Below, piece after piece: positions 54,057 through 63,670 of a stretch of 64,000 bases of DNA (position 1 is its first letter; each line of letters starts with the position of its first letter). The translations under genes and the position numbers were made by a program. The notes under the pieces are model-generated. The model made no database searches. It had not been told where the DNA came from and worked only from the letters and a program-made list of their open reading frames with translations. The stretch is from Tardiphaga robiniae (GTDB lineage: Bacteria; Pseudomonadota; Alphaproteobacteria; Rhizobiales; Xanthobacteraceae), in contig NZ_JABMCJ010000084.1 of NCBI RefSeq assembly GCF_013359755.1, positions 96,929-160,928 of the forward strand, read 5' to 3'.

Positions 54057-54743
54057 CTAGCCGCCTCGCATCGGCGGCATCACCACCTGGTCGCGGCGGC
54101 AGGCGCGGCGATCGATCTCCTCGCAGGCGCGGAACTGGAGATCCTTGCTCATGCAGACCCGGACCTCGGTCAGGCGGTTACGATCGCAGGTCACGGCGAT
54201 GGCCGAATTGCTGAGGCCCGGATTGACCTTGATGAAGGCTTCCTCGATTGCGTCCGGCGCAATCGTCTTGGCCTGCTGCAGATCGAGAAATTCGTCGGGA
54301 ATTTTGACGCCGGCGCGCGCCTTGCGGATGGCTTCGAAATAGGCGCGCTGGCCGAGGCCGGAGCAGGTGCCGTGCTTGTCCCATTCATTGAAGATCAGGC
54401 CGGGCGCGGGCATCAGGTCGAGCATCGACTGCATGATATTGCGTGCCAGCCGCGGGGCCGGACGCTCGCAGTAATTCGGGAAGCCGCGGTCATATTGCGG
54501 CCACAGGCCATGAACCACGAAAGAGTAAGGCCGGCCGCCGCATTGCATCTGGGCTGAGCGGTTGTTGCCGCCGCGCTCCTGAGCCGCCTCGCAGAAACTC
54601 GGCGACCATGACAGCGACAACACGTAAAAATCGAATTCGCCCGGCGCATTCTGCCGGCGATCCTGGGCGGAGGCCGGATAGGCGCTCAGCGCCGCGAGCG
54701 CGAGAAACCCAAGCGAAACGACAAATCGAAATGCCTGAAACAT
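54057..54743 (-). CDS. Secreted ribonuclease T2
   Basis: A 228-residue protein with a signal peptide (MFQAFRFVVSLGFLALAALS, cleavage after ASA). Both catalytic segments are intact: CAS1 in SFVVHGLWPQYDRG and CAS2 in FNEWDKHGTCSGLGQ. These provide the His residues and Glu for RNA transesterification. Several cysteines suggest disulfides. It is expected to act in the periplasm or outside the cell. The start at 54743 is the Met at the beginning of the signal peptide. Confidence 0.93.
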   Translation of the reverse strand: MFQAFRFVVSLGFLALAALSAYPASAQDRRQNAPGEFDFYVLSLSWSPSFCEAAQERGGNNRSAQMQCGGRPYSFVVHGLWPQYDRGFPNYCERPAPRLARNIMQSMLDLMPAPGLIFNEWDKHGTCSGLGQRAYFEAIRKARAGVKIPDEFLDLQQAKTIAPDAIEEAFIKVNPGLSNSAIAVTCDRNRLTEVRVCMSKDLQFRACEEIDRRACRRDQVVMPPMRGG

Positions 54744-54829
54744 GACGCGCCCCACCCCTGAGAAGGGCAAACCTAATCAGGCATCAAGAACAATTCAAGA
54801 ACAAAATGGGTTGGATCCGCAAACGAAGC

Positions 54830-55300
54830 TTAGTGCTTCGCCGCCCGGCAGCGCGGGTTGTAGGCCCAGTCGCGGTCGAGACCGACGACGCACCATTCCA
54901 CGCCCTGGCCGTAGCCGGCAAAGCCGCCATCCTCGATGATCGAGTAATGCACCTGGCGCGTCTTGCCATCGGTCAGCATCGCGTCGGCGGTGCAGTAGCG
55001 GCGCGGAATGTTGTCGGAGGTCCAGGGGCGGAAGGCCGTCTCATGGACACGGCTGAAGCCGGTGATCTGCAGCGCCGAATTCCAGAAGGTGCTTTCCTTG
55101 TCCTGGAACTGCGACGAAATCGTCGAAAGACCAGCCTCGCACTCCGCCAGACGGCCCTCGTAGTTCGGCCCGGACAGCCAGAAGTTCAGCTCGAGCAGGT
55201 TCGCAGCCTGTGCGCCCGGAGCCAAGGTCATAAGCCCGAGAACGGCGCCGGTAACGGCAGCCAGGACGGCTTTCTTCCAGGATGAAATGAGGTCGCGCAT
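54830..55300 (-). CDS. Exported protein of unknown function
   Basis: A 156-residue protein with a signal peptide (SWKKAVLAAVTGAVLGLMTL, cleavage after AQA). The mature domain (NLLELNFWLSGPNYEGRLAE, HETAFRPWTSDNIPRRYCTA, VHYSIIEDGGFAGYGQGVEW, VGLDRDWAYNPRCRAAKH) has four cysteines and is probably compact and disulfide-bonded. From memory, similar proteins occur in Bradyrhizobium as hypotheticals. It is the first gene of the minus-strand run with RNase T2 and rlmJ. Confidence 0.78.
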   Translation of the reverse strand: MRDLISSWKKAVLAAVTGAVLGLMTLAPGAQAANLLELNFWLSGPNYEGRLAECEAGLSTISSQFQDKESTFWNSALQITGFSRVHETAFRPWTSDNIPRRYCTADAMLTDGKTRQVHYSIIEDGGFAGYGQGVEWCVVGLDRDWAYNPRCRAAKH

Positions 55301-55467
55301 GGGGAATCCGCCGTCTGATGATTGTTCCCGGAACGTGCCGCGAAGCCTGTGCAGGGTCAAGTGCATCGCGGCCACACCCAGCGCACAACTCTGTCAGAAC
55401 CCGGACGGCGTTCTTTTCAGCGTCGCCGATGCCCTCTAAGGTGCCCATAACGACGATGGAGACGGTG

Positions 55468-55761
55468 ATGCGAATGATTCGGTTGGCGATTTTGGCTGCA
55501 GGTCTGAGCGGTGCGATCCTGAGCAGCGCGGCCAAGGCCGACTGGGTGCCGCCATTCAAGGGCAATGACACCGGCGGCATCATCTCCACATCCCTGATCA
55601 GCCAGACCGACATTCGCGCCCTGGCGATTGATCATTGTGCGCGTTACGGCAAGGTCGTGAAATTCCTGAGCGCCCCGCAGGAATATGGCGCCTACGTCTC
55701 ATTCGCCTGCCGCTGGGTGCCCTATGGCGCCTCGGATCGGCCACTCCGCGTTCGCTACTGA
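55468..55761 (+). CDS. Small exported protein of unknown function
   Basis: A 97-residue protein. The ATG at 55468 is preceded by GGAG; the signal peptide (RMIRLAILAAGLSGAILSSA) ends AKA. The mature part (DWVPPFKGNDTGGIISTSLI, HCARYGKVVKFLSAPQEYGA, FACRWVPYG) has two cysteines that could form a disulfide. No family recognised. A DUF3617 gene follows 47 bp downstream, so co-transcription is possible. Confidence 0.72.
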   Translation: MRMIRLAILAAGLSGAILSSAAKADWVPPFKGNDTGGIISTSLISQTDIRALAIDHCARYGKVVKFLSAPQEYGAYVSFACRWVPYGASDRPLRVRY

Positions 55762-55808
55762 ACCTTTTCACGCGACACAGCGTCTCATCGGCTTGGGGAG
55801 AACCAAGC

Positions 55809-56354
55809 ATGATGCGACGCTATGTTTCACTGTTGAATATTTCCGTTTTGAGCGCGACTGCGATGTTGTGGGCAATCCCCGCCATCGCCGATCCCATCGA
55901 GTTGCCGGCACGCAAGGCCGGGCTCTGGGAAATGAAGATGCAGGGCAGCGCCGGGATGCCCGGCATGACGATGCAGCACTGCACGGACGAGACCACCGAC
56001 AAGTTCATGAACACGACCTTCTCGCCGATGGCGAAGGATATGTGTTCGAAGAACGAGATGAAGAAGACCGCGACGGGCTATATCACGGATTCGGTCTGCA
56101 ATATCGGTGGCACCACCAGCACATCGCATGCCGAGATCACCGGCGATTTCAACTCTGCGTATACGATGAAGATCACGTCGCAGAGCACTGGCGGCGCCAA
56201 GGCTAATACTGGTGACAACACCACGCAGCTGGAAGCCAAATGGCTCGGCGCCTGCAAGCCGGACCAGAAGCCCGGTGACATCATGATGCCCGGCGGCATG
56301 AAGATGAATGTCAAAGACATCGAGAAGATGAAGGGCATGCACCGGCCGCAATAG
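55809..56354 (+). CDS. Exported DUF3617 domain protein
   Basis: A 181-residue protein with a signal peptide (LLNISVLSATAMLWAIPAIA). The mature part follows the DUF3617 pattern: ARKAGLWEMKMQGSAGMPGM, then MQHCTDETTDKFM, DMCSKNEMKKTATGYITDSV and ITGDFNSAYTMKI. Four Cys residues probably pair. The C-terminus is Met/Lys-rich. Function of the family is not known. GGGGAG-type ribosome site upstream. Confidence 0.85.
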   Translation: MMRRYVSLLNISVLSATAMLWAIPAIADPIELPARKAGLWEMKMQGSAGMPGMTMQHCTDETTDKFMNTTFSPMAKDMCSKNEMKKTATGYITDSVCNIGGTTSTSHAEITGDFNSAYTMKITSQSTGGAKANTGDNTTQLEAKWLGACKPDQKPGDIMMPGGMKMNVKDIEKMKGMHRPQ

Positions 56355-56469
56355 AGCCGCGCGCCCGCTGACTGGATGTTTCCCACCGTTGCGTTCCCCG
56401 CTATAGATGATGCTAATCATCCCAATGGCGCGTTACGACGCCGGCGACAGGAAACATCAGGAACACGCA

Positions 56470-57261
56470 ATGACCGAATTCACCGCATTGATGTCGTCCA
56501 TGACGCGCTCCGGCGACGGCTGGGCCGTCAACGTCAGCGACGACTGGCTACAGGGCCGTACCGTCTATGGCGGCCTGGCCGCGGCACTGTGCATGCAGGC
56601 TGCGCTCAATGAATTCGGCGCCGTGCCGCCGCTTCGCTCGGCGCAGATCGCCTTCATCGGCCCGGCCCCCGGTCCATTGCATTTGCGCGCCAGCGTTCTG
56701 CGCAAGGGCAAATCGACCTTGTTCGCCAGCGTCGATCTTATCGGCGAAGCAGGCCTCGCGACCCGCGCCATGTTCTGCTTCGGCGCCGCGCGTGAATCGG
56801 CTTTTGCCCATGTGGTGACCGGAACGCCGGAACTGAAAGCACCGGAGGACTGCCCGGACTTCTTTCACCGTGCGCCGCCGACGCTGCGTTTCCTGGAGCA
56901 TATCGAAGGCCGGCATATGGGGGGCTCGACGCCGTTCAGCGGCAGCGAAGATCCGCAGATGATGCTGTGGCTGCGCCACCGCGAGCCCGGCATCCAGCCG
57001 TCGCTGGTGGCGTTGCTGGCCTTGGCCGACGCGCCGCCGCCGGCAGCTTCCGTCCGATCCACAAAGCCCTCGCCGATCAGCACGATGACCTGGTCGATCG
57101 ACATGCTCACCGACGAGATCACCACCGATGACGGCTGGTGGCTGATCCGCAATGTCGCCGAGCAGATCGCCGGCGGTTATTCCAGCCAGGCGATGACGCT
57201 GTGGAATCGAAACGGCCGGCCCATCATGGCCAGCCGTCAGAATATTGCAGTGTTTGGATAG
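56470..57261 (+). CDS. Acyl-CoA thioesterase family protein (double hot-dog)
   Basis: A 263-residue protein of the TesB-like/DUF4442-related thioesterase group. It has NVSDDWLQGRTVYGGLAAAL, then RSAQIAFIGPAPGPLHLRAS in the first hot-dog domain. The second half contains STMTWSIDMLTDEITTDDGW and EQIAGGYSSQAMTLWNRNGR, the usual C-terminal block. It should hydrolyse acyl-CoA thioesters; chain length is unknown. The start at 56470 is directly before homology. It is convergent with the tautomerase gene. Confidence 0.87.
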   Translation: MTEFTALMSSMTRSGDGWAVNVSDDWLQGRTVYGGLAAALCMQAALNEFGAVPPLRSAQIAFIGPAPGPLHLRASVLRKGKSTLFASVDLIGEAGLATRAMFCFGAARESAFAHVVTGTPELKAPEDCPDFFHRAPPTLRFLEHIEGRHMGGSTPFSGSEDPQMMLWLRHREPGIQPSLVALLALADAPPPAASVRSTKPSPISTMTWSIDMLTDEITTDDGWWLIRNVAEQIAGGYSSQAMTLWNRNGRPIMASRQNIAVFG

Positions 57262-57265
57262 AGGC

Positions 57266-57472
57266 TTACTTCTTCGCCGCGGCGGCTGCGCGCTCGACGA
57301 AGGTCTGGCCACCCTTCATCTTGTTGTTGAGCGGCGCTTCGTTGATCTGGATGACGACGGCATCGGCGGTGACGCCGAGATTCTTCACCAGCGCCTGGGT
57401 GATGTCGAGCATCATGCCCTTCTTCTGCTCGTCGGTACGGCCTGCCGCCAGGTTGATCGTTATCTCAGGCAT
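57266..57472 (-). CDS. 4-oxalocrotonate tautomerase family protein
   Basis: A 68-residue subunit starting M-PEITINLAAGRTDEQKKG. Removal of Met exposes the catalytic Pro1, which sets the start at 57472. It continues ITQALVKNLGVTADAVVIQI and ends in a Lys/Ala tail. Members are hexameric keto-enol tautomerases or dehalogenases; the substrate is unknown. It lies 39 bp downstream of hisS on the same strand. Confidence 0.9.
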   Translation of the reverse strand: MPEITINLAAGRTDEQKKGMMLDITQALVKNLGVTADAVVIQINEAPLNNKMKGGQTFVERAAAAAKK

Positions 57473-57511
57473 TGATGTCTCCCATTGCTCTACCAATTGT
57501 TGGCGCGTGGA

Positions 57512-59017
57512 TTAATTCCACTTCACGCCGTGCTTGTCGAGAATCTTGCGGACCGCACTGACGAGATCGTTTTCCGCGATTTTGGTCTGCGCATCCGCCT
57601 GCTTCTGCAGATAGGCGTCGCGGTCACCTTCCAGATCCGACAGTCCGGCACCGAGGATCAGATCCTTCAGCATCACCTCGCCGGTCGCCTTTTCGTCGGA
57701 GCCTTGAATGATCACACAGGGTGAATTGCGCCTGTCGGCATATTTCAGCTGGTTGCCCATGCTCTTGGGATTGCCGAGATAGAGTTCGGCGCGGATGCCG
57801 GCATTGCGCAGGCTCGCAACCATCTTCTGATAATCGGCGACACGGTCGCGATCAAACACGGTGACGACGACCGGGCCGAAATCCGGCGTGGTGTCGATCT
57901 TGCCGAGCAGCGTCAGCGCCGCCTGCAGACGCGAGACGCCGATGGAGAAACCGGTAGCGGGCACCGGCTCGCCACGGAAGCGCGAGACGAGACCATCGTA
58001 ACGACCACCGCCGCCGACGGAGCCGAAGCGAACGGGACGGCCCTTTTCGTCTTTGGTTTCAAGCGTGAGTTCAACTTCATAGACGGGGCCGGTATAGTAT
58101 TCGAGGCCGCGCACGACAGACGGATCGATCTTGATGCGATCGGTTTGATAGCCCGCCGCAGTGATTAGCTTTTCGATTTCGGCAAGCTCGGCGCGTCCCT
58201 GCTTGTATGCATCGGAGCTATCGAGCTTCGCAGTCGGCTCGCTCGCAGCGTCGAGGCTATGCAACACGGTTTCGGAATCGTCCGGCGAGAGTCCCGCACC
58301 TTTGGTAAAATCGCCCTTGCCTTCCTCGCCGCCATCCCAGCGGCCGGGGCCGAGCAGCTTCTTGATCTCGTCGACCGGAAACTTGTCCATCTTGTCGATG
58401 GCGCGCAGCACCGTGAGGCGACGTCCGACATTCTCGTCGCCGCCGAGGCCGATGCTCTCCATCACGCCGTCGAGCACCTTGCGATTGTTGACACGCACCA
58501 CATAGCTGCCGCGTGGAATGCCGAGCGCTTCCATCGTATCGGCCGCCATCATGCACATCTCGGCATCGGCGGCGGGCGAGCCGGAGCCGACCGTGTCGGC
58601 GTCGAACTGCATGAACTGGCGGAAGCGGCCCGGACCCGGCTTCTCATTGCGATAGACGTAACCTGCACGGTAGCTGCGATACGGCTTCGGCAGCGCGTCC
58701 CAATGCTCGGCGACGTAGCGCGCCAATGGCGCGGTCAGGTCGTAGCGCAGCGAGATCCACTGCTCGTCGTCGTCCTGAAACGAGAACACGCCTTCATTGG
58801 GCCGGTCCTGATCCGGCAGGAACTTGCCGAGCGCATCGGTGAATTCCATGGTCGGGGTCTCGACCGGCTCGAAGCCGTAGCGCTCATAGACTTCGCGGAT
58901 AGTGTCGGTCATGCGCCGGGTCGCGGCGATATCGGCCGGTCCGCGGTCGCCAAGGCCGCGCGGCAAGCGCGCGCGCAGTTTCTGGGTTTTTTTGGGCTTT
59001 TCAGACTTTTCGCTCAT
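57512..59017 (-). CDS. hisS: Histidyl-tRNA synthetase
   Basis: A 501-residue class II synthetase. Motif 1 region [19 protein letters not shown]; motif 2 [19 protein letters not shown]; the His-binding HisA motif [12 protein letters not shown]; and motif 3 [17 protein letters not shown]-terminal anticodon-binding domain follows ([20 protein letters not shown]). It is longer than E. coli HisRS (~424 residues) because of an insert between motif 2 and the HisA motif, as in alphaproteobacteria. It charges tRNA-His. Confidence 0.97.
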   Translation of the reverse strand: MSEKSEKPKKTQKLRARLPRGLGDRGPADIAATRRMTDTIREVYERYGFEPVETPTMEFTDALGKFLPDQDRPNEGVFSFQDDDEQWISLRYDLTAPLARYVAEHWDALPKPYRSYRAGYVYRNEKPGPGRFRQFMQFDADTVGSGSPAADAEMCMMAADTMEALGIPRGSYVVRVNNRKVLDGVMESIGLGGDENVGRRLTVLRAIDKMDKFPVDEIKKLLGPGRWDGGEEGKGDFTKGAGLSPDDSETVLHSLDAASEPTAKLDSSDAYKQGRAELAEIEKLITAAGYQTDRIKIDPSVVRGLEYYTGPVYEVELTLETKDEKGRPVRFGSVGGGGRYDGLVSRFRGEPVPATGFSIGVSRLQAALTLLGKIDTTPDFGPVVVTVFDRDRVADYQKMVASLRNAGIRAELYLGNPKSMGNQLKYADRRNSPCVIIQGSDEKATGEVMLKDLILGAGLSDLEGDRDAYLQKQADAQTKIAENDLVSAVRKILDKHGVKWN

Positions 59018-59202
59018 AGCGGCGTGGTACCAGCGCAGGCAGGAACCGGCAAGCGTTCGGCCCCGCGATCACTTGAGGTTGGCCATGCGCGACGCCACAA
59101 GGTTCGCCACGGCGGAACCTTCGTCATGCCTCCCCGTTCAATTTCAAATGCCGGCCGCGATACCATTTCAGACATCTGCCGGCGCAGAACGAGGCTTTCC
59201 AT

Positions 59203-59796
59203 ATGCCACCGCTCGCAAGCGCCCTGGTGCGAACAGGGCTCGCGCTCAAGCTCAATCAGGTCAAGCGCGCCACATCGTCCTATATCCGTGACCGCAGTGA
59301 GCAGACCCAGGGCATCGCGGTCTCTTATGCGGTCGCTGCCGGACTTTATGCTGCCGCAGGCGTCTTTCTGATCGCCACCCTGCTCGTCGGCGCCGCCGCG
59401 CTGTTTCGCTGGGTCGAACTGCGCTACGGCCTGTTTCAGGCCTTTGGCGCAACCGGCGGATTGCTGCTGGTGCTCGCTGCGCTCTTCGCCATCCTCGCGG
59501 CGAGTCGCTTGAAGCGCCCCACGAAACAGTTTCCGAGTCTGGGCAGCCGACTGCGCGTCGCGATCAATGCGAGCCCCGGCAAGCATGAGCAGGTCACATC
59601 GGCCGCACCGCATCGCGCGGCTGCGCCCAATGAATTCAGGCCGAGCACACGCCCTGCTCAGCCCCTGCCAAACAATGGCCCCGTCAAAGCCGGCCTCGTT
59701 CTGGCCGCGACTCTTGCCGGCTGGGCTTTCGCCCGGCGCCGCAGCCTTGCGCAGCCGGCCCCTGCCCGCAGACCCGCGAGCAAAGCGAACGCCTGA
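59203..59796 (+). CDS. Membrane protein of unknown function, coupled to YihY
   Basis: A 197-residue protein with two clear membrane helices (AVAAGLYAAAGVFLIATLLV, ~45-66; FGATGGLLLVLAALFAILAA, ~80-100). A long Pro/Ala-rich, basic linker follows, then a third hydrophobic stretch (KAGLVLAATLAGWAF, ~160). It resembles the putative holin-like/Phage_holin_3_6 proteins found next to YihY genes, but the match is uncertain. The next gene starts within its stop codon (TGATG). Confidence 0.65.
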   Translation: MPPLASALVRTGLALKLNQVKRATSSYIRDRSEQTQGIAVSYAVAAGLYAAAGVFLIATLLVGAAALFRWVELRYGLFQAFGATGGLLLVLAALFAILAASRLKRPTKQFPSLGSRLRVAINASPGKHEQVTSAAPHRAAAPNEFRPSTRPAQPLPNNGPVKAGLVLAATLAGWAFARRRSLAQPAPARRPASKANA

Positions 59797-60923
59797 TGGT
59801 CGTCCGCCGATCCGACACGGACAGTCTGCTGCTGGTGGCAGCGACGACCTTTGCCGTACTCGCGTTGCAGAGCTTTTTCTCGGCACGCAACACCGAGAGG
59901 TCCGTTGTCGATGAGCCGCAACCGATCGGCGACACCGACGTCCCGCCACCAGCGACATTCACCCGCGAACTCGCCCAGCCCGGCCGCGGCCGCCATTCGT
60001 CCAGCCCGCTGCAGATTCCATGGACGGGCTGGAAGGACGTGCTGTGGCGTACCTATGAGCAGATCAATGAGGACCGGTTGCTGGCGATTGCGGCCGGCGT
60101 CGTATTTTTCGGCCTGCTCGCCGTGTTTCCGGCGATCACTGCGCTGGTCTCCTGCTACGGGTTGTTCTCCGATGCCTCGACGATCTCCGACAATCTGCAG
60201 ACGCTGGCGTTGATGCTGCCGGATGGCTCGTTCCAGATCGTGCAGGATCAGATCGCGCGCGTGCTCGCCAATGGGCAGGCCAAACTCGGCCTCACCTTCC
60301 TGTTCGGCCTTGCGCTGGCGCTGTGGAGCGCCAATGCCGGCGTGAAGGCCGTGATCGATGCGCTCAATGTCGTCTATGGCGAACGCGAGAAACGCAGCTT
60401 CATCAAGCTCAATATGCTCTCGCTCACTTTCACCGCCGGTGCCATCGCCGCGCTCCTTCTCATGGTGAGCGCCGTCGTTGCGCTGCCGCTGACACTGGAC
60501 CGAATCGGTCTCGCCACCGACAGCAAGACGATCATCAGCCTCGCGCGCTGGCCGCTTTTGCTGCTGGTGGTCGTGCTGGCGCTCGGCATTCTCTACCGCT
60601 TTGGTCCGAGCCGCCCCGGCGCGCGCTGGGAATGGCTCAGCATCGGCACCCTCGTCGCCGCCTTGCTCTGGCTCGCCGGCTCGGCGCTGCTGTCCTGGTA
60701 CCTGTCGAATTTCGGCAATTACAGCGCCACTTACGGCTCGCTCGGCGCCGCCATCGGCCTGATGATGTGGATGTGGATGTCCGCGATCATCGTTCTGTGC
60801 GGGGCCGAACTGAATTCCGAGATTGAACACCAGACCGCCGTGGATACCACCGTCGGACCGGGACGACCGATGGGCGCACGTGGCGCCGCCATGGCCGATA
60901 CCCTCGGCCGCGCCAGCACCTGA
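59796..60923 (+). CDS. YihY/BrkB family inner-membrane protein
   Basis: A 375-residue protein. After a ~65-residue N-terminal region with one hydrophobic segment, the YihY core begins GWKDVLWRTYEQINEDRLLA. It continues AIAAGVVFFGLLAVFPAITA, LIGLLALWSANAGVKAVIDA-like helix (LALALWSANAGVKAVID), NVVYGEREKRSFIKLNMLSL and YGSLGAAIGLMMWMWMSAII with about six membrane helices. Once annotated as RNase BN, this is no longer accepted. Function remains unclear. It overlaps the preceding gene by 1 bp. Confidence 0.92.
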   Translation: MVVRRSDTDSLLLVAATTFAVLALQSFFSARNTERSVVDEPQPIGDTDVPPPATFTRELAQPGRGRHSSSPLQIPWTGWKDVLWRTYEQINEDRLLAIAAGVVFFGLLAVFPAITALVSCYGLFSDASTISDNLQTLALMLPDGSFQIVQDQIARVLANGQAKLGLTFLFGLALALWSANAGVKAVIDALNVVYGEREKRSFIKLNMLSLTFTAGAIAALLLMVSAVVALPLTLDRIGLATDSKTIISLARWPLLLLVVVLALGILYRFGPSRPGARWEWLSIGTLVAALLWLAGSALLSWYLSNFGNYSATYGSLGAAIGLMMWMWMSAIIVLCGAELNSEIEHQTAVDTTVGPGRPMGARGAAMADTLGRAST

Positions 60924-61076
60924 GGTGCAAAAGCACCGGTGGGCAAGTTCTCGCAGCCCTGCTTTCCGAATCAACAATAATGCTAAGGTTGGCCGGGTAC
61001 TTAGCGCCGGGAGCGCTCGCGGCCGGACCTTTGTCGTGTCGTGCAGGAGTTTGGATTTGAGGATGTTGCGCGCGTT

Positions 61077-62552
61077 ATGATCCGCATCTCCACGATTTTT
61101 GTCGGCATTTGCATGGTGCTGGTGTCAGCTTCGCTTGGCCTGGTGCTGTATGCAATCGCCGGCATCAGCGGCTACGAATCGGCCATCGTCGCACTGACGG
61201 CGCTTACCGTGATGATCCTCTACAACGCGGTGTCGATGCGCATCAAAGACCGCACCGAATCCACCGGCCAGATCACCGATCTGTCGCGCGGCACTGCCGA
61301 CCTCGCCCGGCAGGTCGCCGAATTCGGCCGCCGCCTCGCCGTGGTCGAGAGCAAGATCGCATCCGCTGGCACAGCCAATCAGGATCGTATCCAGACCGTC
61401 GCCGGCGAGATCGGCGAATTGGGCGCGCTGGTGAAGCAACTCGCTACATCGGTCGCCACCCACGAGGACATGCTGACGGCGATGCCAGCGACGGCGACCG
61501 CGTCTGCCGCCATCGCGCCGCCATCGCCACCGGTCAAACCCGCGACCGCTGCCGATGTGCCGCTCGCTGTCGAGGTCGCCGAAGACACCGTGACGCCGAC
61601 GGCGCCTGCCATCATCGTCAGGCCGGAGGCAAAGCCGGCGCGCGACAATGCGCAGTTCACCGCCATGGTGAAGGATGCCATCGCCGACAACCGTATCGAC
61701 ATCTATCTGCAGCCGATGGTCACGCTGCCGCAGCGCAAGGTGCGCTTCTACGAGGCGATGACCCGGCTGCGCGACGACAAGGATCAGGTGATCACCGCCG
61801 ACGAGTTCATCGGCCCCGCAGAAGCCGCGGGCCTGATGGGCCAGATCGACCACATCGTGCTGCTGCGCTGCATGCAGGTGCTGCGCCGTCTGATGGTGCG
61901 CAACAAGGATGTCGGCGTATTCTGCAACATGGCTGGCGCGACCCTGTCGAATGCCGAGACCTTCGCGCAATGCATCGATTTCCTCGAAGCCAACCGCGCG
62001 CTGGCGCCGTCCTTCGTGCTGGAATTCAAGCAGAACGTGTTCCGCAATCTCGGCCCGATCGAGAGCGAGCATCTCGCCGCCCTCGCCCAGCGCGGCTACC
62101 GCTTCTCCATCGATCACGTCACGGATTTGCGGATCGAGCCGCGCGACCTCGCCGATCGCGGCGTGCGCTTTATCAAGGTACCGGCAGCACTCCTGCTCGA
62201 CCCCAAGCAGACGTCGAATTCCGACATTCATCCCGCCGATCTCTCCGACCTGCTCGGCCGGTTCGGAATCGATCTGATCGCCGAGCGAATCGAGGGCGAA
62301 CGGGCCGTGGTCGACCTGCTCGACTTCGACGTCCGGTTCGGGCAAGGCTTCCTGTTCGCGGCGCCCCGCCCGCTCAGGCCGGAAACGCCGGCCAATGGCG
62401 GTGCGCCAAATCCCTCCGCCAAGGACCCCGCAAAGGCGACCACGGACCCCAATGGCCTAGCGAGATCCGCCCCAACCACGCCTGCGCGGCCTGAGCCGCC
62501 GCGCACCACCGGCAATGCCGCGCTGGCGCGCCGCGCCACCGGCCCGAACTGA
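61077..62552 (+). CDS. TipF-like membrane protein with degenerate EAL domain
   Basis: A 491-residue protein. Two membrane helices (~5-27 and ~33-52) are followed by a coiled-coil region (ITDLSRGTADLARQVAEFGR and on), a Pro/Ala linker (~135-190), then an EAL domain (~195-445). Catalytic motifs are altered: YEAMTRL for EAL, IDHVTD for the metal-binding DDFG, FKQN where ExE is usual. It is probably a c-di-GMP binder rather than a phosphodiesterase. The layout is that of TipF, which in Caulobacter places the flagellum. The C-terminal tail is disordered. Start at 61077, with GAGGA 13 bases upstream. Confidence 0.8.
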   Translation: MIRISTIFVGICMVLVSASLGLVLYAIAGISGYESAIVALTALTVMILYNAVSMRIKDRTESTGQITDLSRGTADLARQVAEFGRRLAVVESKIASAGTANQDRIQTVAGEIGELGALVKQLATSVATHEDMLTAMPATATASAAIAPPSPPVKPATAADVPLAVEVAEDTVTPTAPAIIVRPEAKPARDNAQFTAMVKDAIADNRIDIYLQPMVTLPQRKVRFYEAMTRLRDDKDQVITADEFIGPAEAAGLMGQIDHIVLLRCMQVLRRLMVRNKDVGVFCNMAGATLSNAETFAQCIDFLEANRALAPSFVLEFKQNVFRNLGPIESEHLAALAQRGYRFSIDHVTDLRIEPRDLADRGVRFIKVPAALLLDPKQTSNSDIHPADLSDLLGRFGIDLIAERIEGERAVVDLLDFDVRFGQGFLFAAPRPLRPETPANGGAPNPSAKDPAKATTDPNGLARSAPTTPARPEPPRTTGNAALARRATGPN

Positions 62553-62566
62553 TCGGCACTCAATTC

Positions 62567-63421
62567 ATGACCACACTGCGTTTCGTCGAGCGCTTGCGCG
62601 ACCTCACCGAACATGTCGACGTCGTCCTCAGCGACATCTGGGGCGTCGTCCATAACGGCCTCGAGTCCTTCCCCGAAGCCTGCGAGGCGTTGCATACGTT
62701 TCGCGCCAAGGGCGGCACGGTGATCATGATCACCAATGCGCCGCGCCCCGCCGACTCCGTGCAGCGACAGTTGCGCAAGCTCGGCGTCGCTGACGACACC
62801 TATGACGCCATCGTCTCGTCCGGCGACCTCACGCGCAATTTCGTCGCCGGCCGGCCGGGTCAGGCGATGTATCTGATCGGGCCGGACCGCGACAGTTCGA
62901 TCCATCGCGGCCTCGATGTGAAGCTCACCCAGCTCGACCAGGCCGACTACATCGTCTGCAGCGGATTGTTCGACGACGAGACCGAATCCGCCGACGACTA
63001 TCGCGACATGATGAGCCAGGCGCTGGCGCGAAAGCTGACGCTCGTATGCGCCAATCCCGACATCATCGTCGAGCGCGGCGACCGCTTGATCTACTGCGCC
63101 GGTGCGGTCGCTGAACTCTATCGCGAGATGGGCGGCGAGGTGATCTTCTATGGCAAGCCACATCGGCCGATCTACGATCAGGCCATGGCGCTGGCCAAGG
63201 CGAGGCGCGGCAAGGACACGGCGCTGGATCGCGTGCTGGCAATCGGCGATTCCGTGCGCACCGATCTCGCCGGCGCGCATGCCTATGGCATCGACCTGCT
63301 GTTCGTCACCCGCGGCATCCATGCCGGCGACTTCGAAGGCATCGAACAGATGGGCGCCGCGGAAGTGAAGGAACTGTTCGGCCATCCACCGAAGGCGCTG
63401 ATGCGTGAATTGAAGTGGTGA
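62567..63421 (+). CDS. HAD-superfamily hydrolase, TIGR01459 (NagD-like)
   Basis: A 284-residue HAD-IIA phosphatase. Motif I is VVLSDIWGVVHNG, with the DxWG form typical of this subgroup instead of DxDG. Motif II MITNAPRPA follows, then YGKPHRPIYDQAM (motif III Lys) and AIGDSVRTDLAGAHAYGIDL (motif IV). A C2 cap domain lies between. It dephosphorylates small metabolites; the substrate is unknown. It starts 14 bp after the TipF-like gene and is last in the run. Confidence 0.9.
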   Translation: MTTLRFVERLRDLTEHVDVVLSDIWGVVHNGLESFPEACEALHTFRAKGGTVIMITNAPRPADSVQRQLRKLGVADDTYDAIVSSGDLTRNFVAGRPGQAMYLIGPDRDSSIHRGLDVKLTQLDQADYIVCSGLFDDETESADDYRDMMSQALARKLTLVCANPDIIVERGDRLIYCAGAVAELYREMGGEVIFYGKPHRPIYDQAMALAKARRGKDTALDRVLAIGDSVRTDLAGAHAYGIDLLFVTRGIHAGDFEGIEQMGAAEVKELFGHPPKALMRELKW

Positions 63422-63429
63422 GCTGAGGC

Positions 63430-63657
63430 GACTTCTCCCTCCCTCAAGCGCGGCGAAGCCGCGCGCAGCGGGGAGGGTGGCGCGTTTGAGAGCGAAGCGA
63501 ACAAACGTGACGGGTGGGGTGCCCCACGTGAGGGCGTCGCTCGTGGCACCCCCACCCCGGCCTCCACGTCGTCGATGCTGCGCATCGCCTCGTTCGGCCG
63601 GCCCTCCCCGCCTAGCGAAGCTTCGCTTCGCGCGGGGGGAGGGATTCCACAAACGCC
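63430..63657. repeat. Long imperfect inverted-repeat element
   Basis: CTCCCTCCCTC near 63432 and GGGGGGAGGGA near 63645 mark self-complementary ends. Inside, GGGTGGGGTGCC (63512-63523) pairs with GGCACCCCCACCC (63545-63557). The whole could fold into one long imperfect hairpin. This kind of element, rich in GAAGCGAA and CTCCCC blocks, is common between genes in Bradyrhizobium-type chromosomes. No gene is visible. Confidence 0.65.
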
Positions 63658-63670
63658 TGCGCGTCATTCA

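Noticed and set aside
59796..60923. Ribonuclease BN annotation for the YihY protein
   Set aside because: That historical assignment to YihY was shown to be wrong; membrane protein of unknown function is the safer call.
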